Origin: Cellulomonas xiejunii
GTDB lineage: Bacteria; Actinomycetota; Actinomycetes; Actinomycetales; Cellulomonadaceae
Direction of reading: 5' to 3'
Length of the DNA: 64,000 bases
Assembly: GCF_024508315.1 (NCBI RefSeq)
Contig: NZ_CP101987.1
Span: forward strand, 3,038,001-3,102,000
Numbering within the stretch: the first letter of the stretch is position 1; each line of letters starts with the position of its first letter. Both the position numbers and the translations under genes were made by a program. This document shows positions 9,327-17,443 of the stretch, piece by piece. The notes beneath the pieces were generated by a model that worked only from the letters and a program-made list of their open reading frames with translations, was not told where the DNA came from and searched no databases.

Positions 9327-9352
9327 TACGTTGGTCGGCACCGACCGACGTA
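9327..9352. promoter_or_regulatory. Long inverted repeat upstream of lipoprotein gene
   Basis: TACGTTGGTCGG and CCGACCGACGTA form 12-base arms with one mismatch around a 2-base centre, 31 bases before the lipoprotein start codon. The tight spacing is more like an operator for a dimeric regulator than a terminator. Confidence 0.4.
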
Positions 9353-9383
9353 TGCGCCTGCGTGCGCGAGGAGGGACGACCCC

Positions 9384-10052
9384 GTGCGACGACGTCCGAC
9401 CGCACTGGCGGCGAGTGCCGTGACGGTGCTCCTGCTGAGCGCCTGCACCGGCGACGCGGACGCCGACCCCGACGCGACCACCGCGGGGACCCCGCCACCC
9501 TCGTCGGCGGCCGCGACGAGCGACCCGGCCGACGAGGAGCCCGTCGCGGGCGGCGTCACCGAGGAGTGCCTGCTGGGCACGTGGCGCCTCGACCTGGCCG
9601 CGATGCAGGACGACCTGCGCCGGGTGCTCGGGGCCGCAGGCGAGGGTGCCGTGGAGGTCACCGTCGACGGCACGACCACGTACGAGTTCGCCGACGGCGG
9701 CGCGTTCGCGGCCGACGTCGACTCGAACTCGGCCATGACGATGTCGGGCGACGGCGTCGAGCTCACGTCGGAGTCGCGGTCCACGGGCGACCTCACCGGC
9801 CGGTGGGCGCTGACCGGTGACCAGCTGACGATCTCCGACGTCGACTCCTCGGGCCTCGACGTCACGACGAGCGGCACCCTCGACGGTGAGGACCTCGAGC
9901 TGCCGGAGGGTTCCGCGGAGGACGCGATCGAGGCGCTGCCGCCCACGGCGTCGACGGCGACCTGCAGCGCGAGCACGCTGACCCTGGTGATGTCGCTGCA
10001 GCCCGACGAGAGCAGCGAGCCCCTGACGATGGCGTACACGCTCCGTCGCTGA
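9384..10052 (+). CDS. Secreted lipoprotein with lipocalin-like region, function unknown
   Basis: The 222-residue product begins with RRR, a hydrophobic stretch and the lipobox LLLSAC, so it should be lipidated and anchored outside the membrane. An acidic Asp/Ala/Thr linker follows. The mature part starts GTWRLDL and contains alternating segments (YEFADGG, GDLTGRWALTGDQLTI) that resemble the strand-turn pattern of lipocalin-like proteins. Two further cysteines could form a disulfide. The GTG start follows GAGGAGGG. No ligand can be inferred. Confidence 0.75.
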   Translation: MRRRPTALAASAVTVLLLSACTGDADADPDATTAGTPPPSSAAATSDPADEEPVAGGVTEECLLGTWRLDLAAMQDDLRRVLGAAGEGAVEVTVDGTTTYEFADGGAFAADVDSNSAMTMSGDGVELTSESRSTGDLTGRWALTGDQLTISDVDSSGLDVTTSGTLDGEDLELPEGSAEDAIEALPPTASTATCSASTLTLVMSLQPDESSEPLTMAYTLRR

Positions 10053-10078
10053 GCGGCCGTTGAGCCCCTCCGGCAGCA

Positions 10079-10114
10079 CTCCGCCCTCCCGTCCGCGAGG
10101 GACGAGAGGGCGGA
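10079..10114. terminator. Convergent terminator hairpin, lipoprotein / hppA
   Basis: CTCCGCCCTC (10079-10088) pairs with GAGGGCGGAG (10105-10114). An inner CGTCC/GGACG continues the stem around a GCGAG loop. It sits between two convergent genes. Confidence 0.7.
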
Positions 10115-10130
10115 GCGGGCTGCGCGGGCG

Positions 10131-12422
10131 TCAGCCGACGAGCTGGGTCTCGTGCTCGAGCCGACCCTCACGGTCGACCTTCGCGGCACGCAGCCGGGAG
10201 GCGATGACCGCGCCGAACGCGATGGCCGTCGCGACCAGCGCGATGGTCAGACGCAGGGTGTGGTTCGCGTCCTCCCCGACGGACACCGCGACGATGGCCG
10301 GGGCGATCAGCACGGACACCAGGTTCATCACCTTGATGAGCGGGTTGATCGCCGGGCCGGCGGTGTCCTTGAACGGGTCGCCGACGGTGTCGCCGATGAC
10401 GGCGGCCGCGTGGGCCGGCGAGCCCTTGCCGCCGTAGCTGCCGTCCTCGATGATCTTCTTCGCGTTGTCCCAGGTACCGCCGGAGTTCGACAGGAACACG
10501 GCCATGAGCACGCCCGTGGCGATGGTCCCGGCCAGGAACCCCGCGAGCGGCCCGACGCCCAGGCCGAAGCCGACGGCGATCGGCGCGAACGCGGCCAGCA
10601 GCCCGGGGGTCGCCAGCTCGCGCAGCGAGTCGCGCGTGCACATGTCGACGACCCGGGCGTACTCGGGGCGCACCTCGCCCGTCATGATCCCGGGGTTGTC
10701 GCGGAACTGGCGACGCACCTCGAAGACGATCGCGCCCGCGGCGCGCGTCACCGCGTCGATGGCCAGCCCCGAGAAGAGGAAGACCGTCGCGCCACCCAGG
10801 ATCACGCCGACGAGGGTGATCGGGTTGATGATGTCGTACGACATCATCGCCTCCACGAGGTCCCCGCCGAGCCCTCCGGAGATGCCGTCGAGCGCCGTGC
10901 GGACCGCGTCCGCGTAGGAGCCGAACAGCGCGGTCGCCGCGAGCACGGCCGTCGCGATGGCGATGCCCTTGGTGACGGCCTTGGTGGTGTTGCCGACGGC
11001 GTCGAGGTCCGTGAGGATCTGCGCGCCCTCGGGCGTCACGTCGCCCGACATCTCCGCGATGCCCTGCGCGTTGTCGCTGACCGGGCCGAACGTGTCCATG
11101 GCGACGATGACGCCGACGGTCGTCAGCAGGCCGCAGCCCGCGAGCGCGATGAGGAACAGCGCGAGCGGCACCGAGCCGCCGGCGAGCAGGAACACGCCGC
11201 AGATGGCCGCCGCGATGATGCCCGTCGTGTAGACCGCGGACTCGAAGCCCACGCCGATGCCGGACAGCACGACGGTGGCGGGGCCTGTGAGGGTCGTGCG
11301 CGCCACGTGCAGCGTGGGCTTGCTCGTGGTGCCGGTGAAGTAGCCGGTGACCCACAGGATGACGCCCGCGAGGACCACGCCGATGAGCACGGCGAGCGAC
11401 GCGACGAGGCGCGGGTCACCCGCGTGGCCCTCGAGGCCCGTCGTACCCCCCGGCAGCTCGGCGAACGTCCCCGGGAGGTACACGTACGCCGCGGCCGACG
11501 CGAGCACCACGCCCACGAGCGCCGAGACGTAGAAGCCGCGGTTGATCGCCGCCAGCCCGCTCTCGTCACCCCGCACCCGCGTGATCGCGACGCCGAGGGC
11601 GGCGACGAGCGCGCCCACGGCCGTGACGATCAGCGGGAACACCATGCCCTCCTCGCCGAACGCCGCCCGGCCGAGGATGAGGGCCGCGACCAGCGTGACC
11701 GCGTAGGACTCGAACAGGTCCGCGGCCATCCCGGCGCAGTCACCCACGTTGTCGCCGACGTTGTCGGCGATCGTGGCGGGGTTGCGCGGGTCGTCCTCGG
11801 GGATCCCCTGCTCGACCTTGCCGACCAGGTCCGCACCCACGTCGGCGGCCTTGGTGAAGATGCCGCCGCCGACGCGCATGAACATCGCGAGCAGCGCCGC
11901 ACCGAACCCGAAGCCCTCCAGCACCGCCGGGGCGTTACCGCGGTAGAGGAGCACGACGAGCGACGCACCCACCAGGCCGAGGCCGACGACGGCCATGCCG
12001 ACCACGCCACCGGTGCGGAACGCGATCCGCGCACCCTCCGCGCGGCCGTCCGGCCCCGAGGCGGCCGCCGCGACGCGCACGTTGGCGCGGGTCGCGAGCC
12101 ACATCCCGAGGAACCCGATGGCGGCGGAGAACCCGGCGCCGACGAGGAAGAACACGGACCGCCCGATCTTGACCCCGCTGTCCCCCGGCAGCAGGAACAG
12201 CAGCGCGCAGACGACCGCGGCGAACACGGCGAGCGTGCGGAACTGCCGACTCAGGAACGCCGAGGCGCCCTCCTGCACCGCGACGGCGATCTGTTGCATC
12301 GAGGCCGTGCCCTCACCGGCCGCCAGGACCTGGCGACGGAGCACGGCGGCGACCACGAGGGCCGCCAGTCCGATCACGGCGATCGCCGTGACGATCGTGA
12401 TGCTCGTGGCACCGAGCTGCAT
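10131..12422 (-). CDS. hppA: Membrane-bound proton-translocating pyrophosphatase, K+-independent type
   Basis: This integral membrane pump hydrolyses pyrophosphate and moves protons out of the cytoplasm. The 763-residue length and roughly 16 hydrophobic segments fit the family. The catalytic loop DNVGDNVGD lies near residue 217. The segment GNTTKAVTKG near residue 480 has Lys where K+-dependent enzymes have Ala, so by family rule this is the K+-independent H+-pump subclass. The start follows GAGGAGGA closely. It would recycle pyrophosphate from biosynthesis and add to the proton gradient. Confidence 0.95.
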   Translation of the reverse strand: MQLGATSITIVTAIAVIGLAALVVAAVLRRQVLAAGEGTASMQQIAVAVQEGASAFLSRQFRTLAVFAAVVCALLFLLPGDSGVKIGRSVFFLVGAGFSAAIGFLGMWLATRANVRVAAAASGPDGRAEGARIAFRTGGVVGMAVVGLGLVGASLVVLLYRGNAPAVLEGFGFGAALLAMFMRVGGGIFTKAADVGADLVGKVEQGIPEDDPRNPATIADNVGDNVGDCAGMAADLFESYAVTLVAALILGRAAFGEEGMVFPLIVTAVGALVAALGVAITRVRGDESGLAAINRGFYVSALVGVVLASAAAYVYLPGTFAELPGGTTGLEGHAGDPRLVASLAVLIGVVLAGVILWVTGYFTGTTSKPTLHVARTTLTGPATVVLSGIGVGFESAVYTTGIIAAAICGVFLLAGGSVPLALFLIALAGCGLLTTVGVIVAMDTFGPVSDNAQGIAEMSGDVTPEGAQILTDLDAVGNTTKAVTKGIAIATAVLAATALFGSYADAVRTALDGISGGLGGDLVEAMMSYDIINPITLVGVILGGATVFLFSGLAIDAVTRAAGAIVFEVRRQFRDNPGIMTGEVRPEYARVVDMCTRDSLRELATPGLLAAFAPIAVGFGLGVGPLAGFLAGTIATGVLMAVFLSNSGGTWDNAKKIIEDGSYGGKGSPAHAAAVIGDTVGDPFKDTAGPAINPLIKVMNLVSVLIAPAIVAVSVGEDANHTLRLTIALVATAIAFGAVIASRLRAAKVDREGRLEHETQLVG

Positions 12423-12499
12423 GCATCCTCCTCGACACACCGGCGCGCTCCCCCTGAACGCAGCCCCACCGCCCGGCACCGTTGCCGACGGACCGGGTG

Positions 12500-12528
12500 A
12501 GTCTAGCGGGGGGTGTGACGCAGGTCGC
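12500..12528 (-). promoter_or_regulatory. Putative hppA promoter
   Basis: On the minus strand TAGACT (12505-12500) fits the actinobacterial -10 pattern TAnnnT. A weak -35 (GCGACC) lies 17 bases upstream, about 80 bases before the hppA start. Confidence 0.4.
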
Positions 12529-12563
12529 ACCCTGGCGGCACTCGCCTGCGGACGACGTGCCCG

Positions 12564-12899
12564 TCAGGGCGCGAGCGCGCCGTCCAGCGTGTCGTGGATC
12601 GCGAAGACCTGCGTGAGGCCCGTGATGCGGAAGACCTTGAGGAGCCGCTCGGAGTCGACGACGAGCTCGAGCCGGCCCCCGGCGAGCCGCACGCGCTTGA
12701 GGGTGCCGACGAGCAGCCCCAGACCCGTGGAGTCCAGGAACGTGACGCCCGTGAGGTCGACGACCAGGTCCGTGCGGCCCTGCGAGAGCAGGACCGCGAG
12801 GCGTTCGCGCAACCGGTCGGCCGACGCGACGTCGACCTCCCCCGCGACGCGGACGACCGTGCGCGCACCGACGTCCTCGGTGGTCACCTGCACCTCCAT
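12564..12899 (-). CDS. STAS-domain anti-sigma factor antagonist
   Basis: The 111-residue protein is a single STAS domain. The phosphorylatable Ser of the SpoIIAA family is visible in FLDSTGLGLLVG near residue 57, preceded by the strand VDLTGV. Members bind anti-sigma kinases and release a sigma factor when unphosphorylated. The ATG at 12899 follows GAGGAAGGGGG. No partner kinase is encoded nearby. It is divergent from the sigma gene at 13075, and a functional link with that system is possible but unproven. Confidence 0.88.
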   Translation of the reverse strand: MEVQVTTEDVGARTVVRVAGEVDVASADRLRERLAVLLSQGRTDLVVDLTGVTFLDSTGLGLLVGTLKRVRLAGGRLELVVDSERLLKVFRITGLTQVFAIHDTLDGALAP

Positions 12900-12992
12900 G
12901 GACGCCCCCTTCCTCGTGCCGTCGCGCCGTCTGCATTCAAGCACCCCCGCACCCGCTCGGTGGATCGCACACGCAAGTCGGGGGGTGCAACC

Positions 12993-13017
12993 CAACCTTT
13001 CGGGGCCGTCATCCGTC
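12993..13017 (+). promoter_or_regulatory. Predicted ECF-type promoter of sigma module 1
   Basis: CAACC (12993-12997) and CGTC (13014-13017) are separated by exactly 16 bases, the classic -35/-10 arrangement of extracytoplasmic-function promoters. The same pair and spacing occurs before the paralogous sigma gene at 14900. This suggests autoregulation or cross-regulation. Confidence 0.55.
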
Positions 13018-13074
13018 ACCATCATGTGAGGGGGCACCTGCGCCCAGACCCCGACGGCCGACGACAGGAGCACC

Positions 13075-13647
13075 GTGACCGCCTGGCAGGACGCGCTGGA
13101 CGAGCTCGTCCGCACGCGTGGTCGTGCGCTCGTCGGGTACGCGTACCTGCTGACCGGTGACCCGCGTGAGGCCGAGGACCTCGTGCAGGACGCGCTGGTT
13201 CGTACGTTCACGCGCGGCCGCGGCACGCGGGAGGTCGCGTCCGCGGAGGCGTACGTGCGGCGCGCGATCCTCACGACGTACGTCGACGGCTTCCGCCGAC
13301 GACGGCACTGGGCCACCATCCGGCACCTCGCCGCGGTCCCCGAGCCCAGCCCGCCCGACGGGCCGCACGCCGGGCCGGAGCCCGTGGTCACGACGCGCCT
13401 CGCGGTCCAGCAGGCGCTCGCCCTGCTGCCGCCGCGCGAGCGGGCCTGCATCGTGCTGCGCCACTTCGAGGACATGACGGTGGCGCAGGTCGCCGATGCG
13501 CTCTCCCTGTCGATCGGCACCGTCAAGCGCTACCTGTCCGACGCCACACGCACGCTCGAGACCCACCTCGGTGACCTCGCGGGAGTCGACGAAGCCCCCG
13601 CGCACCACACCGACGAGGTCCTCGTCACCGTCCGGAGGTCACGATGA
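13075..13647 (+). CDS. SigE-family RNA polymerase sigma factor, copy 1
   Basis: This is an alternative sigma factor of 190 residues. Region 2 includes GYAYLLTGDPREAEDLVQDALVRTF near residues 22-46. Region 4 includes LPPRERACIVLRHFEDMTVAQVADAL, with the recognition-helix part GTVKRYLSDA near residue 150. The GTG start follows an AGGAG-containing segment. It overlaps the next gene by ATGA, typical of sigma/anti-sigma pairs. The paralogue at 14900 shares long stretches with it. Its stimulus is unknown. Confidence 0.9.
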   Translation: MTAWQDALDELVRTRGRALVGYAYLLTGDPREAEDLVQDALVRTFTRGRGTREVASAEAYVRRAILTTYVDGFRRRRHWATIRHLAAVPEPSPPDGPHAGPEPVVTTRLAVQQALALLPPRERACIVLRHFEDMTVAQVADALSLSIGTVKRYLSDATRTLETHLGDLAGVDEAPAHHTDEVLVTVRRSR

Positions 13648-14795
13648 GCACACGCCTGGATCTCGCGCTGCAGGAGCTGGCGGACGCCGCGGGCGCGACG
13701 AGCGGGTTCGGCGACCCCGACACGTCCACCACCGTCCAGACCGTCGCGCGGCTCACCGCACGCGTCCGCCGGCGCCGCGCGACCCGCGGGGCCGGGACGG
13801 CCGCCGTCGCTGCGAGCGCAGCCGGGGCCGTCGCGCTCGTCGCGCCGCAGCTCACGCGGGACGTGTCGCCCGCCGGTGACCCGGACGCGGCACCGGGGAC
13901 GTGCCGCTCGTCGGTGACGAAGCTCCCGTCCGGGCCACGGGACGCCCTCGGCGTCGAGCTCGGGCACCGGGCCGGCGGCGGCGTCCCGGTCATCGCCACC
14001 GCGGAGGCCGGGAACGACCTGGGCACGTGGCAGGGCCGGTCGGCCGACCTCGTCGTGAACGTCTCGCAGGTCCCCGACGCCGGCGTGGGTGCCACGCGTC
14101 TGCGGTTCCTGGTCACCCAGGAGGGTGTGGTCAAGGCGCTCACCCAGGGTCCCGTGTCCATCACGCCCACGACCACCGACGAGGTCCTGCGCACGCACCT
14201 CGCCACGCCGGCCCCGGCCACGACCGAGGACCTCCCGGTGTACCCGCTGGAGGACACGGGCCACAGGTGGCAGATCGCGCAGACGTCGACAGGCGTCCAG
14301 CGCGTCGCACAGAGCGCCGCGCTCGGGTTCACGGCGTGCAACGGCACCGGGAAGCTGCCCTCCGGGACCTACCAGGTGTACGCCACGATCGCCGACTCCG
14401 TGGGCACGGCCCGCGGCTCGGCGGGTCCGTGGGACGTCGAGATCGCCCAGGACGACGAGGCGACGTCCCACGACCTGCCCGACGGCTTCCCCGCCGACGT
14501 GCCCCTGATCCCCGGGCGCCTGGTCGGCGCGGAGTGGCACGGCAGCGGGTGGACGGTGGAGATCGCCGCGCCCGGGGACGACCGCGCCACGATCGCGACG
14601 ACGCTGCTCGCCCAGGGCGCGCTGCGCGGCGACGGTGTCAGCGACTGGGACGGGCGCGTCCTGCCGCCGCCGTACGCCAACGTGCTCTTCTCCGCCGCGG
14701 GCGTCGAGCTGCCCGGGTGGGCTGTACGGGCCGCCGCCTCACGAACGGCGGACGGTGAGCCGTCGGTCGTGTACACGCTGACGCGGCGGCCCTGA
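13644..14795 (+). CDS. Single-pass membrane protein, putative anti-sigma partner 1
   Basis: The 383-residue protein has an N-terminal cytoplasmic part of about 45 residues with no HxxxCxxC zinc motif, an Arg-rich stop-transfer segment and one hydrophobic helix near residues 50-68, then a large exported domain. The exported part contains paired Cys and ends with a module including FPADVPLIPG. Translational coupling (ATGA) to the sigma gene and the topology suggest it senses something outside and restrains the sigma factor. This is inference, because the sequence shows no known anti-sigma domain. Confidence 0.6.
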   Translation: MSTRLDLALQELADAAGATSGFGDPDTSTTVQTVARLTARVRRRRATRGAGTAAVAASAAGAVALVAPQLTRDVSPAGDPDAAPGTCRSSVTKLPSGPRDALGVELGHRAGGGVPVIATAEAGNDLGTWQGRSADLVVNVSQVPDAGVGATRLRFLVTQEGVVKALTQGPVSITPTTTDEVLRTHLATPAPATTEDLPVYPLEDTGHRWQIAQTSTGVQRVAQSAALGFTACNGTGKLPSGTYQVYATIADSVGTARGSAGPWDVEIAQDDEATSHDLPDGFPADVPLIPGRLVGAEWHGSGWTVEIAAPGDDRATIATTLLAQGALRGDGVSDWDGRVLPPPYANVLFSAAGVELPGWAVRAAASRTADGEPSVVYTLTRRP

Positions 14796-14815
14796 GGGCG
14801 ATCCGCCCGCTGGTA

Positions 14816-14840
14816 CAACGTTCCGAGGTCGCCGCACGTC
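14816..14840 (+). promoter_or_regulatory. Predicted ECF-type promoter of sigma module 2
   Basis: CAACG (14816-14820) and CGTC (14837-14840) are 16 bases apart, matching the element at 12993-13017 in both half-sites and spacing. The start codon follows about 60 bases later. Confidence 0.55.
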
Positions 14841-14899
14841 GAGGCTGGTGACGGGATCCCCCCGTCACGCCCACGACGGGCGGACACCCGGGAGGTGGC

Positions 14900-15451
14900 G
14901 TGCCGACGCACGAGGACGTCGACGACGACACTCTCGGGGTGCTCGCGCGCGAGCGCGGTCGGGCGCTCTTCGGGTACGCCTACCTGCTGACGGGTGACCG
15001 CGGCACCGCCGAGGACCTCGTGCAGGACGCGCTCGTGCGCACGTTCTCGCGGCTGCGGGCCGGCACCGACGTCGCGCACGCGGAGGCGTACGTCCGCGCG
15101 GCGATCCTGCACCTGCACCTCGACGCGCTGCGGCGGCGCGGGAGGTGGACGGCGGTGCGGCACCTGCTGCACGTGCCCGGCGACGAGGCCGTCCGCGACC
15201 CGGCTGCGGCCGTCGCGACCGGGTCGGCGGTGCACGACGCCCTGGCGACGCTCGCACCGCAGGAGCGGGTCGCAGTGGTCCTGCGGCACGTCGAGGACCT
15301 CACCGTGCCCGACGTCGCGGCGCAGATGGGACTCGCCGTCGGCACCGTCAAGCGCTACCTGTCGACAGGGTCGGCGAAGCTCGCGCAGCGGCTGGGGCCC
15401 CTGCCCGACGACGGTGAGCACGTCGTCGTCCACGCCCGGGAGGCACGATGA
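14900..15451 (+). CDS. SigE-family RNA polymerase sigma factor, copy 2
   Basis: This 183-residue sigma factor is paralogous to the product of 13075-13647. It shares RGRALxGYAYLLTGD and AEDLVQDALVRTF in region 2 and GTVKRYLS in region 4. The GTG start follows GGGAGGTG. It overlaps the next gene by ATGA, as in copy 1. The two modules presumably arose by tandem duplication of a sigma/membrane-protein pair. Divergence in the HTH flank (LGVRHLL against TIRHLA types) leaves open whether they read the same promoters. Confidence 0.9.
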   Translation: MPTHEDVDDDTLGVLARERGRALFGYAYLLTGDRGTAEDLVQDALVRTFSRLRAGTDVAHAEAYVRAAILHLHLDALRRRGRWTAVRHLLHVPGDEAVRDPAAAVATGSAVHDALATLAPQERVAVVLRHVEDLTVPDVAAQMGLAVGTVKRYLSTGSAKLAQRLGPLPDDGEHVVVHAREAR

Positions 15452-16683
15452 GCACGGACCGGCACCCCCTGGACGACGCGCTGAGCGACGCCGAGCGGGA
15501 AGGTGAGACGTACGAGGTGCCCGTGACGCTCGTCCGGGCTCGCGTACGGCGGCGACGCCGCGCCAGGGCCGCGGCGCGGGGAGGCGTGGCCGCCCTCGCG
15601 GTCGGGGCCGTGGCCGCCGTGCTGCCGGCGGTCACCGCCGCACCTCCGGCGACGCCGCCGACGTCGCAGCGCGACTGGCCGGAGGCGTTCACGCGCTGCG
15701 GAGAGCCCGCCCGGATGGCGACCGCCTCGCCCGGCGAGGACGTCGTCGCCTCGGCGGACCCCGTCGGGGCAGGTGACGAGGCCGTCGAGGTGACGCTCGA
15801 GCCGGTGACGACGATCGGTGCCGATCGTCAGGCGATGCTCACCACCCGCGTGACGTTCGACCCCGCGGAGGTCGCCTCCGTGCACCACTCCGAGACCGAG
15901 GTCGTGCTCGTGCGCGACGGTGTCGTCGTCGGTGTCGACGGTGGCGGCCGCGTCGTGGTGCCGCTGTCCGAGCTGGAACCGGCACCGTCCGACCCGGGGA
16001 ACGCGCTGTGGTCCTTCGGCGCCGTCCTGGAGTCCTGCGCGCAGTACCCCGGCGGGGTGGGCGCACCGCGCGTCCCCGTCGGGACGTACGAGCTGGTGGC
16101 GACCGAGACGGTCGTCTGGTCGGCGCACGACGGCTCGCAGGGCTCGGTGCGCGTCCGGCACGCCGCGCCGGTCGAGGTCACGGAGGCCGTGCCACCCGTC
16201 GAGGCCGAGACGTGCGGCGCGGACACGGCATCGCTGGCGGCGCTCACCGACGCCGATGCGAACCCGTTCCACGTGGCGGTCGATGCGGAGCTGCCTCGTG
16301 AGACCCCCGCGGACGGCGACCTGACCCTCCAGGCCTACGTCCACAACCAAGGACAGATGGCACTCGAGGCGTTCGACCAGTCTCTCGCCGTGCTGCTCAC
16401 GCGCGACGGTGCGGTCGTCGCGACGCCCTCGGGACGCCAGGCCACCGCACCGGAGGTGAGGCGCCTCGAGCCGCAGACGACGATGGGCTTCGAGATCGAG
16501 AGCCCCTTGGTCGGGTGCGGTCCGGGAGGCGCCGCCGCCGGGCCCGGCGGCGACGACGGGCAGCCGCTGCCCCCCGGGGACTACGAGGTGTGGGTCACGA
16601 TCGACCTGCGGCTCATCGAGTTCCCCGCGGACGGCACCCCCGTGCACGTCCTGCAGGGGCCCTGGCCGCTCACGCTGCGGTGA
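15448..16683 (+). CDS. Single-pass membrane protein, putative anti-sigma partner 2
   Basis: The 411-residue protein has the same plan as the product of 13644-14795: a short N-terminal cytoplasmic region, an RVRRRRRAR basic cluster, one hydrophobic helix near residues 45-65 and a large exported domain with several Cys. The exported domains of the two proteins look much less alike than their sigma factors, which would fit different signals. No zinc-binding anti-sigma motif is visible. Role as an anti-sigma factor is inferred from the ATGA coupling and topology. Confidence 0.58.
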   Translation: MSTDRHPLDDALSDAEREGETYEVPVTLVRARVRRRRRARAAARGGVAALAVGAVAAVLPAVTAAPPATPPTSQRDWPEAFTRCGEPARMATASPGEDVVASADPVGAGDEAVEVTLEPVTTIGADRQAMLTTRVTFDPAEVASVHHSETEVVLVRDGVVVGVDGGGRVVVPLSELEPAPSDPGNALWSFGAVLESCAQYPGGVGAPRVPVGTYELVATETVVWSAHDGSQGSVRVRHAAPVEVTEAVPPVEAETCGADTASLAALTDADANPFHVAVDAELPRETPADGDLTLQAYVHNQGQMALEAFDQSLAVLLTRDGAVVATPSGRQATAPEVRRLEPQTTMGFEIESPLVGCGPGGAAAGPGGDDGQPLPPGDYEVWVTIDLRLIEFPADGTPVHVLQGPWPLTLR

Positions 16684-16705
16684 GGTCCTGCTCCGGTGGC
16701 GCGTC

Positions 16706-17443
16706 TCATCCCCGGTGCAGACGCTCCCGCGGGACGCGCGCGAGGGCCTGCGCGTACTCGTCGCTCGTCCCGTCGGGACGGACCTGCTGCAGCACGTGGT
16801 CGCGCACGCCCAGGTCCGCCAGCGCCGCCGTCAGGTCCGTGACGTCGGCGTCGGTGAGAACCGTCGGGTCGACGGTCGTGCGCACCTGCACGTCCACCCC
16901 GCTGTCCAGCACCATGCGCAGGGACTCGAACGCCTTGTCGGCGGTCGTCGTCTCCCCGCCCGTGCGCGTGATCGCGCGGTACAGGTGCGCCGGGGCCTTG
17001 ATGTCCAGGCCCACCCAGTCGACGTACGGCAGCAGGTCGGGCAGCCGCGCGGGGTAGGCGCCTGCGGTGTGCAGACCGACGAGGAACCCGGCCTCCTTGA
17101 CCTCGCGCGCCGCCGCGACGACACCCGCCTGCCGCGTCGGCTCGCCACCGGACAGCACGAGGCCGTCGAGCAGCCCCCGGCGCCGGCGCAGCAGGTCCGT
17201 GACCGTGGACCACGCCACGACGCCCGGCAGCCGGGTGTCGAGGATCGCGCTGTTGTGGCAGTACGTGCACCGCCACGGGCACCCCTGCAGGAACGCCGTC
17301 GCGACGAGCCGGCCCGGCCAGTCGACCGTCGACAGCGGCGTCAGGCCGGCGATCTGCAGGGACGAGGCCTGCTGCTCCCAGCCGTCCGGGCCGGACGACC
17401 CCTGCACGGGGCCGCCCGGTCCGGCGTCGTGGCGAGCTGTCAC
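16706..17443 (-). CDS. nrdG: Anaerobic ribonucleoside-triphosphate reductase activating protein
   Basis: This radical-SAM enzyme uses a [4Fe-4S] cluster to install the glycyl radical on NrdD. The cluster motif CX3CX2C is at Cys55, Cys59 and Cys62 (CPWRCTYC). It is followed by the SAM-binding LSGGEPT near residue 95 and LDIKAP near 148. The GTG start overlaps the nrdD stop as GTGA, so translation should be coupled. At 245 residues it resembles the longer activases (pyruvate formate-lyase activating type) more than the short enteric NrdG. It converges closely on the sigma module, with no terminator visible in the 22-base gap. Confidence 0.92.
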   Translation of the reverse strand: MTARHDAGPGGPVQGSSGPDGWEQQASSLQIAGLTPLSTVDWPGRLVATAFLQGCPWRCTYCHNSAILDTRLPGVVAWSTVTDLLRRRRGLLDGLVLSGGEPTRQAGVVAAAREVKEAGFLVGLHTAGAYPARLPDLLPYVDWVGLDIKAPAHLYRAITRTGGETTTADKAFESLRMVLDSGVDVQVRTTVDPTVLTDADVTDLTAALADLGVRDHVLQQVRPDGTSDEYAQALARVPRERLHRG

